A stretch of DNA of 37,454 nucleotides from an uncultured Saccharospirillaceae bacterium (GTDB taxonomy: Bacteria; Bacteroidota; Bacteroidia; Flavobacteriales_D; CAJJDF01), in the NCBI GenBank assembly GCA_950054195.1, contig CATLPG010000028.1:1-37454 (forward strand). The letters run 5' to 3'. A model generated the notes under the pieces. It ran no database searches, was not told where the DNA came from, and worked only from the letters and a program-made list of their open reading frames with translations. The first letter of the stretch is position 1. Each line of letters begins with the position of its first letter. The translations under genes and the position numbers were made by a program. Positions 1 to 7,704 of this stretch are shown piece by piece.

Positions 1-350
<350 letters not shown>

Positions 351-376
351 TTAATAAAATTCAACAAATTAGATTT

Positions 377-482
377 TATAGTGATTATAGCGGTAGTTAC
401 ACCTCTTACCATTTCGAACAGAGAAGTTAAGACTACTTGCGCAGATGGTACTGCTATTGCGGGAGAGTATGTAGTTGCTATT
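377..482 (+). rRNA. 5S ribosomal RNA
   Basis: Conserved 5S segments are visible: ACCTCTTACCATTTCGAACA near 401-420, GAGAAGTTAAG at 421-431 and GGTACTGC near 447-454. Helix I closes between TAGTGATT at 379-386 and AGTTGCTA at 473-480, with three G.U pairs, which sets the ends at about 377 and 482. The gene is more AT-rich than most 5S genes (for example TACCATTTCG where TTCCCATTCCG is common) but all structural landmarks are present. Confidence 0.93.
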
Positions 483-486
483 TTTT

Positions 487-517
487 AAGCAAGGCCTTTG
501 GTCTTGCTTTTTTTTTA
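487..517 (+). terminator. Intrinsic terminator of the rRNA operon
   Basis: A 10-bp stem (AAGCAAGGCC at 487-496 with GGTCTTGCTT at 500-509, one G.U pair) closes a TTT loop and runs into a tract of T residues to 516. It lies directly after the 5S gene and before the transaldolase start. Confidence 0.92.
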
Positions 518-532
518 CCCTAATTTTACGAT

Positions 533-1189
533 ATGAAATTCTTTATAGATACTGCTAATTTAGAAGAAATCAAAAATGCACAAGACCTTGGTGTTTTAGA
601 TGGTGTTACTACTAATCCATCTTTAATGGCTAAAGAAGGAATTGGTGGAAGCGAAAATATAATAAAACACTACCTCACTATTTGTGAAATGGTAGATGGA
701 GATGTTAGTGCTGAAGTTATTTCAACAGATTTTGAAGGAATGGTGCAAGAAGGAGAACATTTAGCTTCTTTACACAATAATATTGTAGTAAAAGTTCCTA
801 TGATAAAAGAAGGGGTTAAGGCTATAAAATATTTCTCAGATAAAGGAATTAAAACGAATTGTACGTTAGTTTTTTCTCTAGGTCAAGCTTTATTAGCTGC
901 TAAGGCAGGAGCAACTTATGTATCTCCTTTTATTGGACGTCTTGATGATATTAGTTCTGATGGGCTTAATTTAATTGGTGAAATTAGGGACGTTTATGAT
1001 AATTATGGCTATGAAACACAAATATTAGCTGCTTCAGTAAGACATTCTATGCATATTATTGATTGTGCAAAAATTGGAGCTGATGTTATGACTGGTCCAT
1101 TAAAAGCTATTGAGTCGTTATTTAATCATCCACTAACCGATATAGGTTTAGAGAAATTTTTAGCAGATTATAAAAAAGTTAATGCTTAA
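533..1189 (+). CDS. Transaldolase, TalC/FSA-like small type
   Basis: A 218-residue TIM-barrel aldolase of the small transaldolase / fructose-6-phosphate aldolase family, which transfers dihydroxyacetone units in the non-oxidative pentose phosphate pathway in the cytoplasm. The Schiff-base lysine is Lys87 in IVVKVPM. The N-terminal [11 protein letters not shown] and TTNPS motifs are family hallmarks. Two positions that separate true transaldolases from fructose-6-phosphate aldolases point to transaldolase: Glu at residue 61 (FSA has Gln) and Phe at residue 133 in SPFIGR (FSA has Tyr). The start lies only 16 bases after the rRNA terminator's T tract, so the 5' leader is short or a promoter overlaps the terminator. 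The stop abuts the next gene (TAAATG), so the two are probably co-translated. Confidence 0.95.
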   Translation: MKFFIDTANLEEIKNAQDLGVLDGVTTNPSLMAKEGIGGSENIIKHYLTICEMVDGDVSAEVISTDFEGMVQEGEHLASLHNNIVVKVPMIKEGVKAIKYFSDKGIKTNCTLVFSLGQALLAAKAGATYVSPFIGRLDDISSDGLNLIGEIRDVYDNYGYETQILAASVRHSMHIIDCAKIGADVMTGPLKAIESLFNHPLTDIGLEKFLADYKKVNA

Positions 1190-1810
1190 ATGAAAGTTTT
1201 TGAGATTACCGATCAATCTGATGGAGCTTTTTATAAAGCTATAAGAGAGGTCGTTAATCTTTTGAATAAAGATGAGGTTTGTATAGTTCCTACTGATTCT
1301 GTTTATTCTTTTTGCTGTAGTATTAATTCTAAAAAAGCTATAGCTAAAATTGCAAAGCTTAAAGATGTAAAACCCCAAAAGGCTAATTTTTCTATTATAA
1401 TTCCAAGTTTAAGTAAATTAAATGATTTTGTAAAGCCCTATTCTAGGTCTACGTATAAGCTTTTAAATAAGAACCTTCCAGGTCCTTTCACGTTTATATT
1501 ACAGGCAAATAACTTCGTTCCAAAATTATTCGATACTAATCGAAAGGAAATAGGCATTAGACAGCCTAATCATAGTTTTATTATGGAATTAATGCAACAG
1601 TTCGATGAAGCTTTAGTTGTTTCGTCTGTCTCTACAGATGATTTAATAGAAAACTTGAATGATCCTGAGTTGATCATAGATGAATATAATAATAGAGTAG
1701 CTGGAGTCGTTGATGCTGGTATATTGGATATTGTTGGATCAACAATTGTGGATTGTACTGATGAAGAACCAATAATTATAAGACAAGGATTAAAAGAATT
1801 GGAGATGTAA
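1190..1810 (+). CDS. Sua5/YciO/YrdC-family protein (YciO-like)
   Basis: A 206-residue single YrdC domain with no C-terminal Sua5 domain, the same length as E. coli YciO. YciO-like features are the KPQKANFSIII segment near residues 61-71, the conserved LPGPFTFIL loop near 95-103, and the GIRQPNH segment. The fold binds ATP, threonine and bicarbonate in TsaC/Sua5, which make threonylcarbamoyl-AMP for tRNA t6A. For YciO-type members this activity is weaker or less certain, so a role in t6A synthesis is plausible but not proven here. It begins directly at the transaldolase stop and is followed after 2 bases by the membrane protein. Confidence 0.88.
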   Translation: MKVFEITDQSDGAFYKAIREVVNLLNKDEVCIVPTDSVYSFCCSINSKKAIAKIAKLKDVKPQKANFSIIIPSLSKLNDFVKPYSRSTYKLLNKNLPGPFTFILQANNFVPKLFDTNRKEIGIRQPNHSFIMELMQQFDEALVVSSVSTDDLIENLNDPELIIDEYNNRVAGVVDAGILDIVGSTIVDCTDEEPIIIRQGLKELEM

Positions 1811-1812
1811 TT

Positions 1813-3060
1813 ATGGCTCTAAATTACGTTTGGATATCCTTCTTTTTAGTAGCCTTTCTAATCGCTATTATAAAAACTATTCTCGGAGACCTTACTGTAT
1901 TTTCTGATTTAACCAAGAGCATTTTTGACAATGGTAAGCTTGGTTTTGAACTATCAATTGGATTAACTGGAGCTTTAGCATTTTGGCTCGGTATTATGAA
2001 GATTGGAGAAAAGGCAGGTGTAGTCAATTTTCTTTCTAAATTATTGAATCCTTTTTTCTCAAGAATATTTCCAGAAATACCAAAGAATCATCCAGCGATT
2101 GGTTCCATGGTAATGAATTTTTCTGCTAATATGTTGGGGTTGGATAATGCTGCTACTCCAATGGGGTTAAAAGCTATGGGGCAATTGCAAGAGGTTAATA
2201 CAAATAAAGAAGTTGCCTCCAATGCACAAATATTATTTTTAGTATTAAATACATCTGGTTTAACTCTCATACCAGTTAGTATTTTGGCCTTGAGGGCATC
2301 ATATGGCTCTCAAGACACAGTGATGGTATTCATACCAATACTTTTAGCTACTTTCTGTTCCAGTATGTTTGGTCTGATAGCTGTTTCAATTGTCCAACGC
2401 CTAAATATTTTTAATAGGGTTGTTTTATCCTATTTAATAGGTGCTTTTATAATTGTAGGAGGCTTGGTTTATTATACGCACTCACTACCAAAAGATGAGC
2501 TTAAGATTTTTTCTAACTTAACATCAGGAATAATATTATTTAGTGTAATTGCTTCCTTTATTACTGCTGGTTTATACAAAAAAATTGATGTTTACAGTGC
2601 TTTTATAGAAGGAGCTCAGGACGGATTTAAAGTAGCAATAAAAATAATACCTTACTTAATAGCTATTTTGTGTGCAATCGGTGCCTTTAGAGCATCAGGA
2701 GCTATGGATGTTTTAATTGAATCAATCAGAGTGTTTTTTGAATTTTTAGGAGTTGATACTCGTTTTGTTGATGCCTTACCCACTGGAATAATGAAGCCAT
2801 TTTCTGGAGGAGGGGCTAGAGGAGTTATGGTTGAAGCTTGGGATAATTATAATACTTCAACTAAAAACGGAGCTGACACTTTTGTAGGAAAATTAACATC
2901 GATCATGCAAGGTTCTACGGAAACTACTTTCTACGTATTAGCTGTTTATTTTGGATCCGTCAATATTAAAAAAACACGTTATGCATTAGGCATAGGGTTA
3001 TTGGTAGATTTAGTCGGTTTAATAGCTGCTATAATTATCGGATACATGTTTTTCGGTTAA
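1813..3060 (+). CDS. Nucleoside-recognition (Gate) domain membrane protein, SpmA-SpmB fusion
   Basis: A 415-residue polytopic membrane protein with roughly ten hydrophobic segments. The N-terminal half (about residues 30-190) resembles SpmA: FWLGIMKIGEKAG, the GLDNAATPMGLKAM loop and NTSGLTLIP. The C-terminal half (about 255-410) resembles SpmB, with a PFSGGGARG motif and QGSTETTFY. In Bacillus these are two spore-maturation proteins. Fused versions occur in non-sporulating Bacteroidota, where the transported or sensed molecule is unknown. It follows the YciO-like gene by 2 bases. No function beyond membrane transport or gating of a small solute can be claimed. Confidence 0.9.
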   Translation: MALNYVWISFFLVAFLIAIIKTILGDLTVFSDLTKSIFDNGKLGFELSIGLTGALAFWLGIMKIGEKAGVVNFLSKLLNPFFSRIFPEIPKNHPAIGSMVMNFSANMLGLDNAATPMGLKAMGQLQEVNTNKEVASNAQILFLVLNTSGLTLIPVSILALRASYGSQDTVMVFIPILLATFCSSMFGLIAVSIVQRLNIFNRVVLSYLIGAFIIVGGLVYYTHSLPKDELKIFSNLTSGIILFSVIASFITAGLYKKIDVYSAFIEGAQDGFKVAIKIIPYLIAILCAIGAFRASGAMDVLIESIRVFFEFLGVDTRFVDALPTGIMKPFSGGGARGVMVEAWDNYNTSTKNGADTFVGKLTSIMQGSTETTFYVLAVYFGSVNIKKTRYALGIGLLVDLVGLIAAIIIGYMFFG

Positions 3061-3158
3061 AGCGATAAATAATATAAAACACCTTTTAATAGGCAATGTA
3101 TTTTTCGTATAAAATCTTAATTAACTTTTCTAACTTAGGAGTAAATAATTTTTAGACT

Positions 3159-3704
3159 ATGAAACTTAATAACCTTGTTTTTTTAGGATTTTTAGTTCTT
3201 CTCTTTAGTTGTTCTCAATCAGAGCAAAGATCAAAGGAATTAACAGAACTTACAGAGACTGAACTAAAGGATAGTGTTTATAAATTAGAGAGTAATTTAT
3301 TGAACCAAAACTTAAAAGCTGATATTGAAATAGCAAAGCAGCTGCAAGAAGCCACTAATCAATATGCAGAACGATTCCCAGAATCTCCAAACAGAGAGGA
3401 TATCTTATATAAATCAGTTTTAGCGGCTAGAGGAATGGAAAAACCGTATTTTGCCATTCAAACTTTATCTAAGTTGATTATAGAATATCCTCAAAGTAAA
3501 CATTTAGTTGACTATTTGTATGAAAAGGCAAGTATTTTTGATTTTCAATTAAATGCTAAAGAAGAAGCAAAAAAAATATACGGTCAAATAGTAAAAGACT
3601 ATCCGGATAATCAATGGGCAGATGATAGTAAAGCTAGACTGGAAACAATAGATCTTTCTGATGATGAGCTTATCAAAAAATTTGAACAACAAAATGCACA
3701 ATAA
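3159..3704 (+). CDS. TPR-like lipoprotein
   Basis: A 181-residue exported lipoprotein. The first 17 residues form a hydrophobic signal and the lipobox LLFSC places the lipidated cysteine at residue 18. The rest is helical with two or three tetratricopeptide-like hairpins, for example PYFAIQTLSKLIIEYPQS and AKKIYGQIVKDYPDN, which resemble BamD/YfiO-type TPRs. It is shorter than BamD (about 245 residues), so a generic scaffold or outer-membrane accessory role is safer than BamD itself. Its 3' end overlaps the likely mazG start by 11 bases, implying translational coupling. Confidence 0.8.
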   Translation: MKLNNLVFLGFLVLLFSCSQSEQRSKELTELTETELKDSVYKLESNLLNQNLKADIEIAKQLQEATNQYAERFPESPNREDILYKSVLAARGMEKPYFAIQTLSKLIIEYPQSKHLVDYLYEKASIFDFQLNAKEEAKKIYGQIVKDYPDNQWADDSKARLETIDLSDDELIKKFEQQNAQ

Positions 3705-4455
3705 ACTAGAAGCTTTTCAGAGACTTTTAACCATCATGGATGATTTGCGTGAAAAATGTCCATGGGATAGAAAGCAGACTTTTCAGTCTTTGAGAAGGCT
3801 TACTATAGAAGAAACGTACGAATTGGCTGATGCCATTTTAAATGAAGACATTGATGAAATTAAAGAGGAAGTAGGTGATATCATGCTGCACATGGTTTTT
3901 TATGCAAAGATTGCATCTGAAACTGGAGATTTTGATATTGCAGATGCTTTGAATAGTGTATGTGATAAATTAGTAGAAAGACACCCTCATATTTACGGTG
4001 AAGTAATAGCCAATACGGAGGAAGAGGTAAAAGCAAACTGGGAAAAAATAAAGTTGGCAAAAGGTAAGAAGTCAGTTTTAGAAGGTGTTCCAAATTCATT
4101 ACCAGCAATGGTTAAAGCTAGTCGAATACAAGAAAAGGTTCGGGGAGTTGGTTTTGATTGGGAAAACAAAGAGCAAGTTTGGGATAAAGTAAATGAAGAA
4201 ATTGCAGAGTTGAAAGTCGAAGTTGATAGTCAATCAACGCAAATAGAAGATGAGTTTGGGGATGTATTATTTTCTTTAATCAATTATGCCAGATTTTTAG
4301 GTATAGATCCAGAGGCGGCTTTAGAACGTACTAATAGAAAGTTTATCAAAAGATTTCAGTATCTTGAAAATGAATCTAAAAAAGATGGTAAATCCTTATC
4401 TGAAATGACTTTAGAAGAAATGGATAAATACTGGAACGAAGCTAAGAATCACTAA
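3694..4455 (+). CDS. mazG: Nucleoside triphosphate pyrophosphohydrolase MazG
   Basis: A 253-residue tandem MazG protein that hydrolyses NTPs and dNTPs to monophosphate and PPi, a housecleaning role. The first MazG domain contains the CPWDRKQT signature, then IEETYEL and EEVGDIMLH, the acidic Mg-binding EExxE...ExxD pattern. The second domain repeats it with EEIAELKVE and DEFGDVLFS. The start at 3694 (MHNKLEAF) was preferred because other MazG proteins begin just before the LLTIMDDLREKCPWD region. An in-frame ATG at 3661 would add 11 residues lying inside the lipoprotein gene. The stop abuts the sigma factor ATG (TAAATG). Confidence 0.94.
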   Translation: MHNKLEAFQRLLTIMDDLREKCPWDRKQTFQSLRRLTIEETYELADAILNEDIDEIKEEVGDIMLHMVFYAKIASETGDFDIADALNSVCDKLVERHPHIYGEVIANTEEEVKANWEKIKLAKGKKSVLEGVPNSLPAMVKASRIQEKVRGVGFDWENKEQVWDKVNEEIAELKVEVDSQSTQIEDEFGDVLFSLINYARFLGIDPEAALERTNRKFIKRFQYLENESKKDGKSLSEMTLEEMDKYWNEAKNH

Positions 4456-5013
4456 ATGTCTACAAAAAATCAAATAGATACTTCACAATGGGTTGATCAA
4501 TACTCAGATGCTTTGTTTGGCTATGCTTATTATCGGTTGAATGATAGAGAGCTTGCTTACGACTATGTACAGGAAACCTTTTATTCTGCCTTAAAGGCCC
4601 TTGATAGGTTTGAGCAAAAAAGTTCAGTTAAAACCTGGTTGTTTTCTATCTTGAAAAGAAAAATCATTGATTATTGGAGACAACAAGAAGCCAGAAAAAC
4701 AAAAGCAGTTTCAAAAATTGTTTCGAATCAAGATCAAGATACTAGCTGGGTGGAATATGTTACTGCTAAGAACGATAGACCAGAGGTTGAGATAGAAATT
4801 GAGAACAGTGAATTAAGGTCAGCTTTAATGAGTTGTATTTCTGGATTACCAGAAAAATGGAAAGCAGTATTCGTAGATAAATATATAGATGAGAAAGATT
4901 CAGAAGAAATTTGTAATGAACATAATATCACATCGTCCAATTTTTGGGTAATCATTCATAGAGCCAAGGCAAGGCTTCAAGGGTGTATGAAAGAAAATTG
5001 GTTAAATAATTAG
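4456..5013 (+). CDS. ECF-type RNA polymerase sigma factor
   Basis: A 185-residue group 4 sigma-70 protein. Region 2 covers about residues 14-76: YAYYRLNDRELAYDYVQETF, then VKTWLFSILKRKIIDYWR for -10 recognition and melting. Region 4 covers about 119-178, with SGLPEKWKAVF and the helix-turn-helix ending in SNFWVIIHRAKARLQ. The SSNFWVIIHRA signature belongs to an ECF group often paired with a very small zinc-binding partner, and such a gene follows 2 bases downstream. It directly follows mazG without a gap, so it is probably read through from the upstream operon. The regulon cannot be inferred. Confidence 0.93.
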   Translation: MSTKNQIDTSQWVDQYSDALFGYAYYRLNDRELAYDYVQETFYSALKALDRFEQKSSVKTWLFSILKRKIIDYWRQQEARKTKAVSKIVSNQDQDTSWVEYVTAKNDRPEVEIEIENSELRSALMSCISGLPEKWKAVFVDKYIDEKDSEEICNEHNITSSNFWVIIHRAKARLQGCMKENWLNN

Positions 5014-5015
5014 TT

Positions 5016-5246
5016 ATGATAAGTTGTGAGAAGGCAGCAAAAATAATGGATCAAAGAGACTTTAAACAGTTATCGTTTAAGGAAAAATTCTTAATGAAGT
5101 TCCATAATTTGCATTGTAAGGGATGTCGTGTTTATGATAAATTGTCAAAAAGATTGTATAAACTGATAGAAAAAGAAAAGTCAAATCCACCTGCGCTTAG
5201 TTCGTCTGAAAAAGATCAGCTTAAAAAACAGTTGTTGAAGGATTAA
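5016..5246 (+). CDS. Small soluble zinc-binding anti-sigma factor candidate (ZAS motif)
   Basis: A 76-residue basic protein with no membrane segment. Cys4 near the N-terminus and the sequence HNLHCKGC at about residues 31-38 form the HxxxCxxC arrangement of zinc-binding anti-sigma (ZAS) domains such as RsrA and ChrR. It starts 2 bases after the ECF sigma gene, the standard arrangement of sigma/anti-sigma pairs. A cytoplasmic ZAS protein suggests a redox or metal signal sensed in the cytoplasm. That is inference from family and position. The last 26 bases overlap the 3' end of the convergent acetyltransferase gene. Confidence 0.8.
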   Translation: MISCEKAAKIMDQRDFKQLSFKEKFLMKFHNLHCKGCRVYDKLSKRLYKLIEKEKSNPPALSSSEKDQLKKQLLKD

Positions 5247-5748
5247 CTAGTTGATATAATTCCTCATTTTCCCATCCATTGTTGGTTTTTATCCAACATT
5301 TTTTAAGTCCAATGAGCTGGAATCCATGTTTAGTAAACAATGCTTTACTAGGGGCATTACTTTCTAAAATGTTGCAATAAATATTTTTAAGAAGTAATGT
5401 GTCGAAACAGTAATCAATAACTAATTGAAGTGCTTCTGATGCTACCCCATTACTCCTTTTTTGAGGAGAAATAATTATACCAATACCTAATCGTTGGTGT
5501 TGTGGATCAAAATCAAATAAATCAATAGTTCCCAAGAAGGCATTATCCAAATCACAAATAATAAAGCGAACTTGTTTTGTTAAGTAAATATCATGGGAGC
5601 TAGCAATGTAAGCTTTAAGAACATTTTTGGAATAGGGAACCAATGTATGACTTACCAACCAATTTTGGATGTTGTTTTCAAGTGCATACATCTCCTCTAA
5701 ATCCTCAGGTTCTGGTGTTCTTAAACTAATGTGCTTCCCTTTTAACAT
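5221..5748 (-). CDS. GNAT-family N-acetyltransferase (RimL/SpeG-like)
   Basis: A 175-residue GNAT protein of the RimJ/RimL type. Visible features are the N-terminal ISLRTPEPEDLEEMY strand-helix, the central GTIDLFDFD strand, the IGIIISPQKRSNGVASEA segment holding the acetyl-CoA pyrophosphate loop (variant of Q/RxxGxA), and the C-terminal NAPSKALFTKHGFQ motif. The acceptor could be a ribosomal protein N-terminus, a polyamine or another amine, and nothing in the sequence decides. The ATG directly follows the dapF stop codon, so it is the last gene of the rhomboid-dapF-GNAT operon. Confidence 0.9.
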   Translation of the reverse strand: MLKGKHISLRTPEPEDLEEMYALENNIQNWLVSHTLVPYSKNVLKAYIASSHDIYLTKQVRFIICDLDNAFLGTIDLFDFDPQHQRLGIGIIISPQKRSNGVASEALQLVIDYCFDTLLLKNIYCNILESNAPSKALFTKHGFQLIGLKKCWIKTNNGWENEELYQLVNPSTTVF

Positions 5749-6525
5749 TTAGATAGTAATTTGTCCAGAAAATACATGTTTAGCTTCACCTATCAACCAA
5801 ATATTTTCAAATTTTTCATCAGTGATTTTATCAAAAGAGATCATTAATTCACCTCCTTGAACTTTAACGCGAATTGGAGAGTCGAATTGAAATTTATTAC
5901 TAGCAGTTAAAGCAACCGCAGTAGCACCAGTTCCACATGAAAGCGTTTCATCCTCAACACCTCTTTCATAGGTTCTAATTTCAACACCATCATCTTTGCG
6001 CTCAACAAAATTTATATTTGTTCCCTCTGATTTAAAACGTTCATTATACCTAATGGAATGAGCTTCAGAAATAATATCTATAAGAGTAACATTTTCGACA
6101 AACTTATTGTAATGAGGAGACCCTGTATTTAAATAAAAATCATTATTTATTTTTTCAATACCCTCTACATCATTCATTTTTAAATGAACTAAATCATTTT
6201 TGATTTGTGCGGTATGGATGCCATCAATAGCATTAAACGTTGTCGTATTTTCAATTATTCCAAGGTTTTTTGCAAAGGCTACACCACATCTACTGCCATT
6301 TCCACAGAAGCTCTTGCTTCCATCTGAGTTGAAGTAAACTAAGTCAAAATCTAGTTTGTTGTGGTTTTCAATTAATATTAAACCATCTGCTCCAATACCG
6401 AACTTTCTGTCGCAAAGTTTTTTTACTAGATCTAGATTTGTATTATCGAATATTTGCGTTCTGTTGTCAATAATGACAAAGTCATTACCCGTTCCTTGGT
6501 ATTTATGGAATGAATATTTTTTCAA
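5749..6525 (-). CDS. dapF: Diaminopimelate epimerase DapF
   Basis: A 258-residue enzyme that converts LL- to meso-diaminopimelate for lysine and peptidoglycan synthesis in the cytoplasm. The two catalytic cysteines are both present: Cys74 in the FCGNGSRC motif and Cys197 in LSCGTGA. The substrate-binding GNDF near residues 13-16 and GSPH near 135-138 are also intact. The length is slightly short of E. coli DapF (274) but typical for Bacteroidota. It lies 25 bases downstream of the rhomboid gene and abuts the acetyltransferase gene. Confidence 0.97.
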   Translation of the reverse strand: MKKYSFHKYQGTGNDFVIIDNRTQIFDNTNLDLVKKLCDRKFGIGADGLILIENHNKLDFDLVYFNSDGSKSFCGNGSRCGVAFAKNLGIIENTTTFNAIDGIHTAQIKNDLVHLKMNDVEGIEKINNDFYLNTGSPHYNKFVENVTLIDIISEAHSIRYNERFKSEGTNINFVERKDDGVEIRTYERGVEDETLSCGTGATAVALTASNKFQFDSPIRVKVQGGELMISFDKITDEKFENIWLIGEAKHVFSGQITI

Positions 6526-6550
6526 TTGAAGTTTAATTTGTAGGATAAAA

Positions 6551-7516
6551 CTAACGTCTATTTGATTGATTAAAAAGAAAATCTTTTTCCTTTTTTGTCA
6601 AACTATCATATCCAGATTTCGATATTTTATCTAATATAGCATCTATTTGTTCTTGAGTGTATGCTTTATTTTCGTTGTATTCATAGTCGTCTCTAGGTGG
6701 AGTGGTATCACCAGATTTACTACTAGAGCGTTTATATTTCACCTTTAATTTACTTGGCGATCGCTTAAAAAGAGTAGCAATTTTATCAATAATTGATTCG
6801 ACCCACTTATTGATGTTTTTCCCCCTTTTCAGTTGATTGGCATAGATAAACCCAAAGATAGCTCCCCCGATGTGAGCTAACCAACCTCCGGTATTTGCAT
6901 TGTCAACCCCTATACTAGACTGAAGTCGTATAAAATCGAGAAGTACAAAAAAAGCAACAACATGGATAAGTTTAAAACTTTGAGGGATAAATAATAATCG
7001 AATTTGATAATTGGGCATGTATATCCCTATAGCCACAAAAATGGCAGTGATTGATGCTGAAGCACCAATTAAAACTTCATTTCTATCAGGTGTGATAAGT
7101 GCGGGCAAAAAGTTATATCCAAGTGTAAAAAGTAAAAAGCCTGCTATACCACCTATTAAATAGGTACTTAGTAATTTTCTGCTGCCTAACGTTTGTTCAA
7201 ATAGATTCCCAGCAAAATATAATATTAACATGTTCCAAAATAAATGGCCGATACCACCTAGAGAATGAACAAAATTATAAGTAATTACTGTCCATGGCAT
7301 TACTAATAACGTACTAAAATCCGAAGGAGCCTGTACATAATCTAAAATGGAAAAATTGATCGATAATAATTTAAAAATGACCATTAGTAAGAGTGTTACG
7401 ATAAAAACTCCCACATTAATCATGATTAATTTAAGGTTCATAGAACCATTTTTATATTGCAATTTTATTTGATCTAAAAAAGATGCCATTGTCTTTGATG
7501 TTTTCTGCACGTTCAA
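6551..7516 (-). CDS. Rhomboid-family intramembrane serine protease
   Basis: A 321-residue six-helix membrane protease that cleaves transmembrane substrates. The catalytic serine is Ser153 in GASAS (a GxSx variant of the usual GxSG) and the catalytic histidine is His215 in WLAHIGGAIFG. The oxyanion-site pair His91/Asn95 is in HLFWN. After the last helix (about residue 230) comes a basic, disordered cytoplasmic tail and a short helical C-terminal motif near 287-317 (YTQEQIDAILDKISKSGY) seen in many Bacteroidota rhomboids. The start could be this ATG or the methionine at residue 10. Its promoter would lie in the 188-base divergent region shared with the FG-GAP gene. Confidence 0.93.
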   Translation of the reverse strand: MNVQKTSKTMASFLDQIKLQYKNGSMNLKLIMINVGVFIVTLLLMVIFKLLSINFSILDYVQAPSDFSTLLVMPWTVITYNFVHSLGGIGHLFWNMLILYFAGNLFEQTLGSRKLLSTYLIGGIAGFLLFTLGYNFLPALITPDRNEVLIGASASITAIFVAIGIYMPNYQIRLLFIPQSFKLIHVVAFFVLLDFIRLQSSIGVDNANTGGWLAHIGGAIFGFIYANQLKRGKNINKWVESIIDKIATLFKRSPSKLKVKYKRSSSKSGDTTPPRDDYEYNENKAYTQEQIDAILDKISKSGYDSLTKKEKDFLFNQSNRR

Positions 7517-7704
7517 CTGAACCTTTGGGCAGAATATGTTATTTATAATTTAATCTGTTTTAACGAAAATCATCCGGGTCAACACTTATCAAAATCACAG
7601 TTGTTTCGTTAAAATCTCTAGTTAATATAACGATTATAAGCAACTAAATCTTACACGCTATCGTTAATATTTTGTAATTTGTTGATATAAATTTCATTTT
7701 AAAT

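Noticed and set aside
1160-1378. Minus-strand open frame of about 70 codons inside the transaldolase/YciO region
   Set aside because: It overlaps two well-supported genes and has no family resemblance; it is an antisense shadow.
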